Shown one piece after another: positions 6,713 to 13,593 of a stretch of DNA of 13,593 bases (position 1 is its first letter; every line of letters begins with the position of its first letter). Origin of the DNA: JAMIFN01 sp964608575 (GTDB lineage: Bacteria > Pseudomonadota > Gammaproteobacteria > Burkholderiales > Burkholderiaceae_C); the NCBI GenBank assembly GCA_964608575.1, contig CAZSPW010000053.1:1-13593 (forward strand). Direction: 5' to 3'. The notes under the pieces are model-generated. The model ran no database searches, was not told the DNA's origin, and was given only the letters and a program-made list of their open reading frames with translations. The translations under genes and the position numbers were made by a program.

Positions 6713-8143
6713 ATGCAAGCCCACGACCCCAGTTTGCGCCCCCTGTTGTGGCTGGTGGCGGCAGCCTTGTTTATCCAGACACTCGATTCCACCATCGTCA
6801 ATACGGCCTTGCCTGCCATGGCCGCAGCACTGCACGAGAGTGCTTTGGCGGTGCATGGCATCGTGGTGTCCTACACCCTGACGATGGCGCTGCTCATCCC
6901 CGCATCGGGCTGGTTAGCCGATCGCTTCGGCACGCGGCGTGTGTTCAGCCTGTCCTTATTGTTGTTCGCTATCGGCTCGCTGCTGTGCGCCCTATCTAGC
7001 CAATTGGAAACCCTCATCGCAGCACGGGTGGTGCAAGGCATGGGGGCATCGATGCTGATGCCCGTAGGGCGGCTCGCGGTATTACGCGCCGTGCCACGCA
7101 GCGAATTTTTAGCCGCTATCAGCTTTATTGCCGTGCCTGGTTTGCTCGGCCCCTTGGTGGGGCCGAGTTTGGGCGGCTGGTTAGTGGAGTACGCGAGCTG
7201 GCATTGGATTTTTCTTATCAATCTGCCGATTTGCGCCATCGGTCTATACATGGCACGGCGTTATCTGCCAGATTTTCGATTAAGCGAGCCTCCACCTTTT
7301 GATACCAAAGGCTATGCACTATTAGCAGGCGCGTTACTGGCGCTTTCCACCAGCTTAGAGCTACTAAGCGCAAATGGCTTTAGCTGGGTTTGGCCTGCAT
7401 TGGGCTTGCTGCTTTGCCTGATATGCAGCGGCCTGTATTACGGCCACGCTTTACGACAGCGCCATCACCATCCTTTGTTTGCGCTATCGCTGTTTCGCAT
7501 CACCAGTTTGCGCATAGGCCTGATCGGCAATGTGGCCACACGATTGGGGTCCTCTGGAATGTCTTATGTGCTGCCGCTTATGCTGCAATTGCCGCTGGGC
7601 AATAGCCCCGCGCGGGCAGGGCTGTTGATGATGCCCATCGCCATAGCCAGTATTGCAGCCAAACGCTTGGCTACGGGCTTGATTGAACGCCTAGGCTATC
7701 GCCGCGTTTTGCTGGGCAATACGGTATGCATAGGCTTGTGTACCCTCAGTTTCGCACTGCTTGGCCCGAACACGCCCCTAGCCTTATTAGTCGTGGCGCT
7801 GGCTTTCTTCGGGCTGTGCAACTCTTTGCAATACACCGCTTTGAATACCGTCACGCTCAAAGACACCACTGCTGCGCAAGCCAGTAGCGCCAATACTTTG
7901 CTGTCACTGGTACAAATGGGGGCGATCAGTTTGGGGCTAGCCGCTGCTGCAGTCACTTTAGCGTTGTATAGCCAATCGATGGGGCTAGAGCCTGACAGCC
8001 CAGATTTGATACGCGCATTTCGTGCCACCTTCCTGACCTTGGGCGTACTCACACTCCTCTCCAGCCCCATTTTCCTGGGGCTGCCTGCGCACCCAAATCA
8101 AGGGCGGGGGCAAGGGCATATGCCCAGCTCTGTTGTAGAGTAG
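6713..8143 (+). CDS. mdtD: DHA2-family MFS exporter (MdtD-like)
   Basis: A 476-residue inner-membrane drug:proton antiporter of the 14-helix DHA2 group. It closely resembles E. coli MdtD (471 residues): LDSTIVNTALPAM at 24-36, SGWLADRFGTRR at 65-76 (motif A), VQGMGASMLMPVGR at 107-120, the antiporter motif C region GLLGPLVGPSLGGWL at 143-157, EYASWHWIFLIN at 159-170, and a late TLKD followed by ASSANTLLS. Substrates cannot be told. ATG 6713 matches the MdtD start but has no visible ribosome site; an ATG at 6705 opens only a two-codon frame. The stop is 18 bases before panB, so transcription probably runs on into the pantothenate genes. The last 100 bases of the gene contain a strong hairpin and a 12-base palindrome. 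Confidence 0.9.
   Translation: MQAHDPSLRPLLWLVAAALFIQTLDSTIVNTALPAMAAALHESALAVHGIVVSYTLTMALLIPASGWLADRFGTRRVFSLSLLLFAIGSLLCALSSQLETLIAARVVQGMGASMLMPVGRLAVLRAVPRSEFLAAISFIAVPGLLGPLVGPSLGGWLVEYASWHWIFLINLPICAIGLYMARRYLPDFRLSEPPPFDTKGYALLAGALLALSTSLELLSANGFSWVWPALGLLLCLICSGLYYGHALRQRHHHPLFALSLFRITSLRIGLIGNVATRLGSSGMSYVLPLMLQLPLGNSPARAGLLMMPIAIASIAAKRLATGLIERLGYRRVLLGNTVCIGLCTLSFALLGPNTPLALLVVALAFFGLCNSLQYTALNTVTLKDTTAAQASSANTLLSLVQMGAISLGLAAAAVTLALYSQSMGLEPDSPDLIRAFRATFLTLGVLTLLSSPIFLGLPAHPNQGRGQGHMPSSVVE
8062..8083 (+). other. Hairpin near the 3' end of the exporter gene
   Basis: CAGCCCCA (8062-8069) and TGGGGCTG (8076-8083) are perfect 8-base inverted copies around a TTTTCC loop, inside the mdtD coding sequence and 79 bases before the panB start. 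No T run follows, so it is not an intrinsic terminator. A role as an RNA processing or stability element for panBC is possible but unproven. Confidence 0.4.
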
Positions 8144-8161
8144 AACTTTTAAAGGACAGCC

Positions 8162-9040
8162 ATGAGCGAGAACTCCAGTACCAGCATTCCTGTGTATGGC
8201 GCAGGTAAAACCACGCCCCATGCCGCGCGCAAGCCCATCAGCCTGCCGCGTCTGGCCGATATGCGCACACGCGGCGAAAAAATCACCATGCTCACCGCTT
8301 ATGACGCCACCTTTGCTGCTGTGGCTGATGCCGCTGGCATCGACTGCATTTTGATCGGTGATTCGCTCGGCATGGTCTGCCAAGGCCTCAACAGCACCAC
8401 GGGTGTAACGCTGGAAACCATGATCTACCATGTGGAATCTGTCTCGCGTGGCTTGATTCGTAGCCAAGGCACCGCCTTCCTGATTGGCGACCTGCCCTAT
8501 GGCAGCTATCACGAAAGCCGCGAACAAGCCCTGCGATCGGCCGCACGGCTGATGCAGGCAGGCGCCCATATGGTCAAACTCGAAGGCGGCGGCTGGACCA
8601 CAGAGACGGTGCGTTTTCTGGTCGAGCGCGGCATTCCCGTCTGCGCCCACCTGGGCTTAACGCCGCAGACCGTACACGCCCTAGGCGGTTACCGTGTGCA
8701 AGGCAAAGACGATGCAGGCGCGGCCACCCTGCGCCAACACGCGCTAGAGCTGCAAGACGCGGGGGCGGCTATGGTGGTGCTGGAAATGGTGCCCGCCCAC
8801 CTCGCTGCCAGCCTGACGCGAGAACTCGCCCACTGCCACACCATAGGCATAGGCGCAGGCAAAGGCACCGCAGGGCAAGTGCTGGTGCTGCACGATATGC
8901 TGGGCATCAATCTGGGCAAAATGCCCAAATTCGTGCGCAACTTTATGCAAGACGCAGGCAGCGTCCAAGGTGCGTTTGAAGCCTATATCCGCGCCGTAAA
9001 AGAAGGCAGCTTCCCTGATGATAGCCTGCACGCCTGGTAA
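8162..9040 (+). CDS. panB: 3-methyl-2-oxobutanoate hydroxymethyltransferase
   Basis: PanB transfers a hydroxymethyl group from 5,10-methylene-tetrahydrofolate to 2-oxoisovalerate, giving ketopantoate, the first committed step of pantothenate (vitamin B5) and CoA synthesis, in the cytoplasm. The 292-residue sequence has LTAYDA (44-49), IGDSLGMV (65-72, with metal ligand Asp67), DLPYGSY (110-116, second metal ligand Asp110), VKLEGG (138-143), the catalytic Glu208 in VLEMVPA, and GIGAG (229-233). It is longer than E. coli PanB (264) mainly because of about 25 extra residues at the N-terminus before PRLADMR. The ATG has AAAGGA at 8151-8156. panC follows 17 bases downstream, the usual partner. The dehydrogenase for the step between them (panE/ilvC type) is not in the window. 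Confidence 0.97.
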   Translation: MSENSSTSIPVYGAGKTTPHAARKPISLPRLADMRTRGEKITMLTAYDATFAAVADAAGIDCILIGDSLGMVCQGLNSTTGVTLETMIYHVESVSRGLIRSQGTAFLIGDLPYGSYHESREQALRSAARLMQAGAHMVKLEGGGWTTETVRFLVERGIPVCAHLGLTPQTVHALGGYRVQGKDDAGAATLRQHALELQDAGAAMVVLEMVPAHLAASLTRELAHCHTIGIGAGKGTAGQVLVLHDMLGINLGKMPKFVRNFMQDAGSVQGAFEAYIRAVKEGSFPDDSLHAW

Positions 9041-9057
9041 AAAAGTTAGTGCAAACT

Positions 9058-9927
9058 ATGCAAATTATTCACACCGTATCTGAACTGCGTACTGCATTGG
9101 CGGGCAAACGCAGTGCCTTTGTGCCGACGATGGGCAATTTGCACGCAGGGCATTTGCGCCTGATTGCGCGTGCTGTGGAAGAAAAAAATGCAGGCCGCGC
9201 TCATGCCGTGGTGGCCAGTATTTTCGTTAACCGCTTGCAGTTTTTGCCGCACGAAGACTTTGATGCCTACCCACGCACCTTGGCCGATGACGCGGCTAAA
9301 CTGGCCGCTGCTGGCTGCGACTTTCTTTTTGCCCCAAACGAAACCGAGCTATACCCCGAGCCGCAAACCTTTAAAGTGCAGCCCCCCGCTGAAATGGCCG
9401 ATATATTAGAAGGCGAATTTCGCCCTGGTTTTTTTACCGGCGTGTGCACCGTGGTCATGAAGTTATTCCACATCGTGCAACCCAGTATCGCGGTATTTGG
9501 CAAAAAAGATTACCAACAACTGGCGGTGCTGCGCGCCATGGTTAAGCAGTTTGCCCTGCCTATCACCATGATTGGGCTGGAAACCGAGCGCGCAGCCGAT
9601 GGCCTAGCCCTGTCCTCGCGCAACGGCTACCTCAGCGCCGTCGAACGCCAACAAGCTTTGGCGCTGAGCCAATCTTTACGCTGGCTGATCGCCCAAGCAC
9701 AAAGCGGTCGCCGCGACTGGCAGGCGCTGGAATCCGAGGCCATGGCCGCGCTCAACGCACAAGGCTGGCAGACCGATTACCTCACCATACGCCAGCAGCA
9801 TGATTTATTGCCATTTTCGCCAGAAAATGGCGTAGATGCTGCCCAAGCAGCTATTGCATTAGTAGCACTAGGCGCATCGCGTTTAGGGCAAACGCGCCTG
9901 ATCGACAATATCGAATTCGCGCTTTAG
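9058..9927 (+). CDS. panC: Pantothenate synthetase (pantoate-beta-alanine ligase)
   Basis: PanC joins pantoate and beta-alanine with ATP, through a pantoyl-adenylate, to give pantothenate. The 289-residue product has FVPTMGNLHAGHLRL (21-35) with the HxGH nucleotide motif at 29-32, VNRLQFLPHEDFDAYPRT (57-74), the FGKKDYQQ pantoate/ATP motif (147-154) and SSRNGYL (186-192), so it looks fully active. ATG 9058 gives MQIIHTVSELRTAL, the usual family start; an in-frame GTG at 9049 would add three residues. Neither has a clear Shine-Dalgarno site, so translation may depend on ribosomes finishing panB 17 bases upstream. The stop codon lies in the loop of a small hairpin (9918-9933). Confidence 0.97.
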   Translation: MQIIHTVSELRTALAGKRSAFVPTMGNLHAGHLRLIARAVEEKNAGRAHAVVASIFVNRLQFLPHEDFDAYPRTLADDAAKLAAAGCDFLFAPNETELYPEPQTFKVQPPAEMADILEGEFRPGFFTGVCTVVMKLFHIVQPSIAVFGKKDYQQLAVLRAMVKQFALPITMIGLETERAADGLALSSRNGYLSAVERQQALALSQSLRWLIAQAQSGRRDWQALESEAMAALNAQGWQTDYLTIRQQHDLLPFSPENGVDAAQAAIALVALGASRLGQTRLIDNIEFAL

Positions 9928-9933
9928 AGCGCG
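9918..9933. terminator. Weak hairpin over the panC stop, between converging genes
   Basis: CGCGCT (9918-9923), loop TTAG (which includes the panC TAG) and AGCGCG (9928-9933). Only two T follow on the plus strand, while AATTCG follows on the minus strand. It lies between panC and the converging SnoaL-like gene (stop at 9935) and could be a weak bidirectional terminator. A stem overlapping a stop codon would be disturbed by ribosomes, so the call is tentative. Confidence 0.35.
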
Positions 9934-9934
9934 T

Positions 9935-10396
9935 TCAACGCAGGCGCTTGGCCATATCTGCGCCTGGGCTGAGGATGACCTTCGTGCGGTCTAAGCGGCG
10001 GTAGCAAAATTTCCACACACCGTCATCGAAGCGATAGCGTTCGTGGTAATAACCAAAGCCGTGCAGATTGAATTCTTGCGGGCCGCTTTCCGTCTCTTGC
10101 TGCCACCACAGGCGGTCTTCCATGCACCAAATGCCTGTGGCTTCGGTGTCAGACTGAAACTCAATTTCATAGCTGTGCACATGGTGCACGGTGGTCATGC
10201 CGGCGACAAAATCAGCCAGTTTGGCGGTGTTTTCCACGGCGCTGGCCATGACCGCACCGCCATAAGTATCTGATACATGGTCGGCGCAGTGCAGTGCTGT
10301 GTACACATCCCATTCTTTGGCATCAATGGCACGCAGGCGGCGCGCTTTGAGTTGGCGAATGGCTTCGATATTCAGCAATTTTTCGTTTTCTGTCAT
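9935..10396 (-). CDS. SnoaL-like / NTF2-fold protein
   Basis: A 153-residue cytoplasmic protein with the layout of the SnoaL-like (NTF2-fold) group: an N-terminal helix IRQLKARRLRAIDAKEWDVYTAL (13-35), a short acidic turn, MTTVHHVHSYEIEF near 67-80, the strand EATGIWCMEDRLWW and the final strand pair GYYHERYRFDDGVWKFCYRRLDRT. The group includes dehydratases, isomerases, cyclases and non-catalytic binding proteins, so the reaction cannot be predicted; the His pair at 70-71 is a possible catalytic or ligand site. The start is well supported: AGGAGA lies a few bases upstream on the minus strand. It follows the old yellow enzyme gene in the same direction with a 123-base gap, so the two may act on the same substrate. 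The family call is firm; the function is unknown. Confidence 0.82.
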   Translation of the reverse strand: MTENEKLLNIEAIRQLKARRLRAIDAKEWDVYTALHCADHVSDTYGGAVMASAVENTAKLADFVAGMTTVHHVHSYEIEFQSDTEATGIWCMEDRLWWQQETESGPQEFNLHGFGYYHERYRFDDGVWKFCYRRLDRTKVILSPGADMAKRLR

Positions 10397-10435
10397 GGTG
10401 GTCTCCTAAGAATTTTTTGCTGGATTTGAAGGGAG

Positions 10436-10453
10436 AAAAAGCGCGCTGGCGCG
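10436..10453 (-). terminator. Possible weak terminator after the old yellow enzyme gene
   Basis: On the minus strand, CGCG-CCAG-CGCG is followed by CTTTTTCTCC. The stem is only four or five GC pairs, so it is weak, but the T run and position (about 67 bases after the reductase stop and 40 bases before the SnoaL-like start) suit attenuation between the two genes. The rest of the 123-base gap shows nothing I can name. Confidence 0.3.
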
Positions 10454-10519
10454 GGAAGCGGGATGTGCGGCTAGGCGCAAAAGGGGGCAAGCAACACCGC
10501 AGCACGCCCGCACCCTGCG

Positions 10520-11593
10520 TCAATCTGCTTTTTCTAAGAAAGGGTAATCGGTATAACCCTTCTCCTCACCCACATAGGTATGGCTATAGTCCACAGGCGT
10601 TAGCGCAGCACCAACACGCAGGCGCTCGACCAAATCAGGGTTGCTGATAAAGGGGCGGCCAAAGCTGGCACATTCGGCGCGGCCACTGGCCAGCAGCTCG
10701 CGTGCGCTGTCGCCCGTGAGCATGTTGTTATTCAAAATCGGGCCGCTGTAATGCTGGCGCACCATGCCCAGGCCGTCCAGCTCGGGCTTGTTCACATTCA
10801 TCAGGTGCACATAGGCCAAACCCATGGGCTCAAAGCCTTGAATAAAGGCGGAGAAAGTGCCGATAGGGTCGTCCTCTTGCATACCGTTATACGGATTGCC
10901 TGGGGCAATGCGCACGCCCACGCGGCCCGGACCGATGGCGTCTGCCATGGCTTGCAGCACCATCAGCGGCAGGCGCGCGCGGTTTTCGGCGCTGCCGCCG
11001 TATTCGTCTGTGCGCTGGTTGCTGTTGGGGTTGAGGAATTGGTTGATAAGGTAGCCACTGGCGCAATGCAGCTCCACGCCGTCTATGCCGGCGGCGCGGG
11101 CGTTGCGTGCGGCCTGAGCATATTCAGCCGCGATGCGCGGCATTTCATCAGCGCGCAAAGCGCGGGGCATGGCGCAAGGCAGGGGCTGACCGTCGGGGCC
11201 AGCTACGGGATCGGGGCAAGGGATGGCTGAAGGCGCAATAACATCCGCTTCATACAGACGGTTTTGCGGCACGATGACGCGACCGCAGTGCATCAATTGC
11301 ATGACGATGCGCCCGCCCGCCTGGTGTACAGCATCGGCCACTTTTTTCCAGCCTGCAATTTGTGCCTCGTTCCAGATACCAGGCATGCGCCAGTAGCCTT
11401 TGGCCTCGGCGCTGGGGCTGGTGCCCTCGGTCACGATCAGGCCGGCGCTGGCACGCTGGCGGTAATACAAGGCCATCAAATCGGTAGGCACATCACCCGC
11501 GCCGGCGCGGGTGCGCGTCATGGGCGACATGATGATGCGGTTGGGAAGTTGCAATTCACCCAGGGTAATAGCTTGAAATAGCGGATCAGTCAT
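10520..11593 (-). CDS. Old yellow enzyme family alkene reductase (NemA-like)
   Basis: An FMN-dependent ene-reductase that reduces activated C=C bonds (enones, maleimides, nitro-compounds) with NAD(P)H. The 357-residue sequence follows E. coli NemA (365): NRIIMSPMTRTRA (18-30), the YYRQRASAGLIVTEGT stretch (43-58), QLMHCGR (99-105), MPRAL (142-146), VELHCASGYLINQFLNPNSNQRTDEYGGS (173-201), FGRPFISNPDLVERL (311-325) and GYTDYPFL near the end. The active-site motif is unusual: His176 is followed by Ser179 where OYE enzymes carry Asn or His; the proton-donor Tyr181 is kept. ATG 11593 matches the family start, but no ribosome site is clear and a tiny frame (ATGAATGCGCTATGA) overlaps it. A longer frame to 11677 adds a Cys-rich segment with no family support. 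The gene is divergent from the ABC transporter. Confidence 0.92.
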   Translation of the reverse strand: MTDPLFQAITLGELQLPNRIIMSPMTRTRAGAGDVPTDLMALYYRQRASAGLIVTEGTSPSAEAKGYWRMPGIWNEAQIAGWKKVADAVHQAGGRIVMQLMHCGRVIVPQNRLYEADVIAPSAIPCPDPVAGPDGQPLPCAMPRALRADEMPRIAAEYAQAARNARAAGIDGVELHCASGYLINQFLNPNSNQRTDEYGGSAENRARLPLMVLQAMADAIGPGRVGVRIAPGNPYNGMQEDDPIGTFSAFIQGFEPMGLAYVHLMNVNKPELDGLGMVRQHYSGPILNNNMLTGDSARELLASGRAECASFGRPFISNPDLVERLRVGAALTPVDYSHTYVGEEKGYTDYPFLEKAD

Positions 11594-11637
11594 AGCGCAT
11601 TCATTTTGAAAAAAACCAAGAGACATTAAACACGCAA

Positions 11638-11650
11638 ACGCGCAGCGCGT
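11638..11650. promoter_or_regulatory. Palindrome in the divergent reductase/ABC intergenic region
   Basis: ACGCGC-A-GCGCGT is a perfect 6+1+6 palindrome in the 110 bases between the two divergent genes, 45 bases from the reductase start and 53 bases from the ABC start. The position suits an operator or a hairpin. I could not identify a confident promoter on either side, and GC-rich palindromes of this size can arise by chance. Confidence 0.3.
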
Positions 11651-11703
11651 CAGGCACGCACAGTTTATTCCCACCACAACGCTGCCACGATAATGGGCAC
11701 CCT

Positions 11704-13518
11704 ATGCGACCGTCCCCCAGCCCTCACCTGCCCGCCCCCGCCGCCGAACGCAGCGCGCCCATAGCCCAAACCCTGAAAAAGCTGCTGCCCTATTTGTGGG
11801 AATACAAAACCCGCGTGATTTTGGCGCTGCTGTGCGTAGTGGCCGCCAAAGTCGCCAATGTGGGTGTGCCGATATTGCTGAAAAAACTGGTGGATGCCAT
11901 GACGCCTGCGCCCATGACTCCCACGGCAGCACAAGTGGCGCTGATCGTGCCCGTCGGCCTGATCGCAGCCTACGGCTTACTGCGTTTTTCCACTTCGCTC
12001 TTTACCGAACTGCGCGAATGGGTGTTTGCCAAAGCTACGCAGGGCGCCACGCGCACCGTAGCACTGCAGACTTTTCGGCATTTGCATGGTTTGAGTTTGC
12101 GCTTTCACCTCTCGCGCCAAATGGGTGGCGTGACACGCGATATCGAGCGCGGTGTGCGCGGCATCGAATCGCTGATTTCTTATTCCCTGTATTCCATCTT
12201 CCCCACGCTGATAGAGGTGAGTTTGGTGCTGGCGATTTTGGGCAGCCGTTTTGATATGGCCTTTGTCTGGGTCACGCTGGCGGCGCTGGCCGCTTATATC
12301 GCATTCACCATCGGCATCACCGAATGGCGCACCAAATTCCGCCAACAGGCCAATGTGCTCGATAGCCAGGCGCACACGGTGGCGGTGGACTCCCTCATCA
12401 ACCACGAAACCGTCAAATACTTCAATAACGAAGAACGCGAAGCCGAGCGCTACGACAGCGCCCTGCTGGGCGTGCACGCGGCCAAGCTAAAAAGCCAAAG
12501 CTCGCTCTCGCTTTTGAACAGTGGGCAGCAGCTCATCATCGCCTGCGCGCTGGTGGCCATGCTGTATTTGGCAACCCAAGGCGTGGCCGAAGGCCGCATG
12601 AGTTTGGGCGATTTGGTCATGGTCAATGCCTTCATGATTCAGCTCTATATCCCGCTGAATTTTCTGGGCGTGATCTACCGTGAACTCAAACAAAACGCCA
12701 CCGATTTAGAGCGCATGTTCACCTTGCTGGAGGAAAACGCCGAGGTGCAAGACCGCGAGGATGCGATCGAGCTGCAGCCCAACACCAGCCCTGCGGTGGA
12801 TTTTGACGCGGTAGATTTTGCGTACGAAGCCAACCGCCCCATCTTGCACCGCGTCAGCCTGCATATTCCTGCGGGCAAAACCGTGGCGGTGGTGGGCGCT
12901 TCGGGCTCGGGCAAATCCACGCTGGCGCGCTTGCTCTACCGTTTCTACGATGTGCAAGCTGGCAGCGTGCGCGTGGACGGGCGCGATGTGCGCGATTACA
13001 GCCAAACCAGCCTGCGCCGCGCCATCGGCATCGTGCCGCAAGACACGGTGCTGTTCAACGACAGCATAGGCTACAACATCGCTTACGGCCGCGCAGATGC
13101 CACGCAGGCCGAAATAGAGGCAGCCGCGCGCGCGGCGCAAATACACGACTTCATCGCCAAATTGCCCAAAGGCTATGACACGCCTGTGGGCGAGCGTGGG
13201 CTGAAGCTCTCAGGCGGCGAAAAACAGCGCGTGGCGATTGCCCGCACCCTGCTGAAAAACCCTGCGATTTTGGTGCTGGACGAAGCCACCAGCGCGCTCG
13301 ATTCTGCCAATGAACGCGCGATTCAGGCGCAGTTAGAAGGTATCAGCGCGAATAAAACCACGCTGGTGATTGCGCATCGCCTATCGACCATTGCGCACGC
13401 ACACGAGATCGTGGTGATGGACGCAGGCCGCATCATCGAGCGCGGCAATCACGCGGATTTACTGGCCTTGGGCGGCAAATACGCCAGCATGTGGGCGCTG
13501 CAACAAAAAGCCCATTGA
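11704..13518 (+). CDS. Atm1-type ABC half-transporter (permease-ATPase fusion)
   Basis: A 604-residue inner-membrane ABC exporter in which one chain carries six membrane helices and one ATPase domain, working as a homodimer. The membrane part (about 28-330) contains Atm1/HMT-type marks: TEWRTKFR (206-213), NHETVKYFNNE (233-243) and LLNSGQQ (270-276). In bacterial and mitochondrial Atm1 these line the glutathione-binding cavity, so it probably exports glutathione conjugates or metal-glutathione complexes. The ATPase domain is complete: Walker A GASGSGKST (398-406), Q-loop Gln446, signature LSGGEKQRV (502-510), Walker B ILVLDEATSALD (522-533) and switch His558 in IAHRLSTI. AtmA of Cupriavidus is a close type. 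ATG 11704 has no clear ribosome site; the long proline-rich N-terminus (1-20) makes a slightly later start possible, but there is no other Met before residue 66. Confidence 0.94.
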   Translation: MRPSPSPHLPAPAAERSAPIAQTLKKLLPYLWEYKTRVILALLCVVAAKVANVGVPILLKKLVDAMTPAPMTPTAAQVALIVPVGLIAAYGLLRFSTSLFTELREWVFAKATQGATRTVALQTFRHLHGLSLRFHLSRQMGGVTRDIERGVRGIESLISYSLYSIFPTLIEVSLVLAILGSRFDMAFVWVTLAALAAYIAFTIGITEWRTKFRQQANVLDSQAHTVAVDSLINHETVKYFNNEEREAERYDSALLGVHAAKLKSQSSLSLLNSGQQLIIACALVAMLYLATQGVAEGRMSLGDLVMVNAFMIQLYIPLNFLGVIYRELKQNATDLERMFTLLEENAEVQDREDAIELQPNTSPAVDFDAVDFAYEANRPILHRVSLHIPAGKTVAVVGASGSGKSTLARLLYRFYDVQAGSVRVDGRDVRDYSQTSLRRAIGIVPQDTVLFNDSIGYNIAYGRADATQAEIEAAARAAQIHDFIAKLPKGYDTPVGERGLKLSGGEKQRVAIARTLLKNPAILVLDEATSALDSANERAIQAQLEGISANKTTLVIAHRLSTIAHAHEIVVMDAGRIIERGNHADLLALGGKYASMWALQQKAH

Positions 13519-13532
13519 TTGATACAGATATT

Positions 13533-13590
13533 GGAACAATAAGCCATTTTTTCGCAAATTCCGGCTTATTGGTATTGAAAATGGAACAAT
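13533..13590. repeat. Hairpin and GGAACAAT direct repeat at the window end
   Basis: CAATAAGCC (13537-13545) and GGCTTATTG (13563-13571) are perfect 9-base inverted copies with a 17-base AT-rich loop. GGAACAAT occurs at 13533-13540 and again at 13583-13590, exactly 50 bases apart. The hairpin is 18 bases after the ABC transporter stop and could help end that transcript, but no T run follows it. The window ends three bases after the second repeat, so a longer array cannot be excluded. Confidence 0.4.
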
Positions 13591-13593
13591 GCC

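Noticed and set aside
7985..8650. A 221-codon open frame on the minus strand across the mdtD/panB junction
   Set aside because: It runs antisense to two clear genes, has a composition typical of shadow frames in GC-rich coding DNA, and shows no recognisable domain.
10751..11230. A 159-codon plus-strand frame inside the reductase gene
   Set aside because: Antisense to a strongly conserved old yellow enzyme sequence; His/Ala/Gly-rich shadow with no motif or ribosome site.
11594..11677. N-terminal extension of the old yellow enzyme
   Set aside because: Cys-rich residues with no match to the family start, which is ATG 11593 (MTDPLFQAITLGELQLPNRI).
11977..12477. A 166-codon minus-strand frame inside the ABC transporter gene
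   Set aside because: Antisense shadow of a conserved membrane domain; no supporting signal.
1..13593. tRNA, rRNA, CRISPR array, insertion sequence, prophage or toxin-antitoxin module
   Set aside because: I read both strands for cloverleaf-like stretches, regularly spaced repeats, transposase or integrase motifs and small paired genes, and found none.

Overview
The window looks like a stretch of a betaproteobacterial chromosome, order Burkholderiales and probably a Comamonadaceae relative. The basis is the DUF3567-type protein at the left end (a family I know from this order), the MdtD, PanB, PanC and Atm1-like sequences, and a short palindromic intergenic repeat of a kind I associate with Comamonadaceae. 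The genus cannot be read from the sequence. Genes are densely packed. I see no tRNA, rRNA, insertion sequence, phage gene, CRISPR array or toxin-antitoxin pair, so this is mainly core genome.

Layout. Bases 3-3118 (+): a DUF3567 protein, peptidyl-tRNA hydrolase (pth), a small exported protein of unknown function and a GspE/PilB-type secretion ATPase, spaced or overlapped closely enough to be one operon. Bases 3119-3185 hold a dispersed repeat whose hairpin probably ends the converging gene. Bases 3186-4034 (-): an inositol monophosphatase (suhB). A 191-base divergent region follows, then parB (4226-5116, +) without a parA beside it. Bases 5203-6589 (+): an NfeD/YbbJ-like membrane protein and a QmcA-like SPFH protein, a classic pair, ended by a strong terminator at 6617-6640. 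A second copy of the dispersed repeat follows at 6644-6694. Bases 6713-9927 (+): an MdtD-like DHA2 exporter, then panB and panC, which carry out two steps of pantothenate synthesis. Bases 9935-11593 (-): an old yellow enzyme reductase followed by a SnoaL/NTF2-fold protein. Bases 11704-13518 (+): an Atm1-type ABC half-transporter. The last 75 bases hold a hairpin and a short direct repeat.

I did not find a clearly new multi-gene system. The observations most worth a second look are: the repeat family at 3119-3169 and 6644-6694; two inverted parS-like half-sites flanking the parB leader; the missing parA; an old yellow enzyme with Ser where the catalytic-site pair normally has Asn or His, next to a SnoaL-fold protein; and the lone GspE-type ATPase preceded by a small exported two-cysteine protein. 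Identifications rest on motifs and family knowledge; no searches were run.
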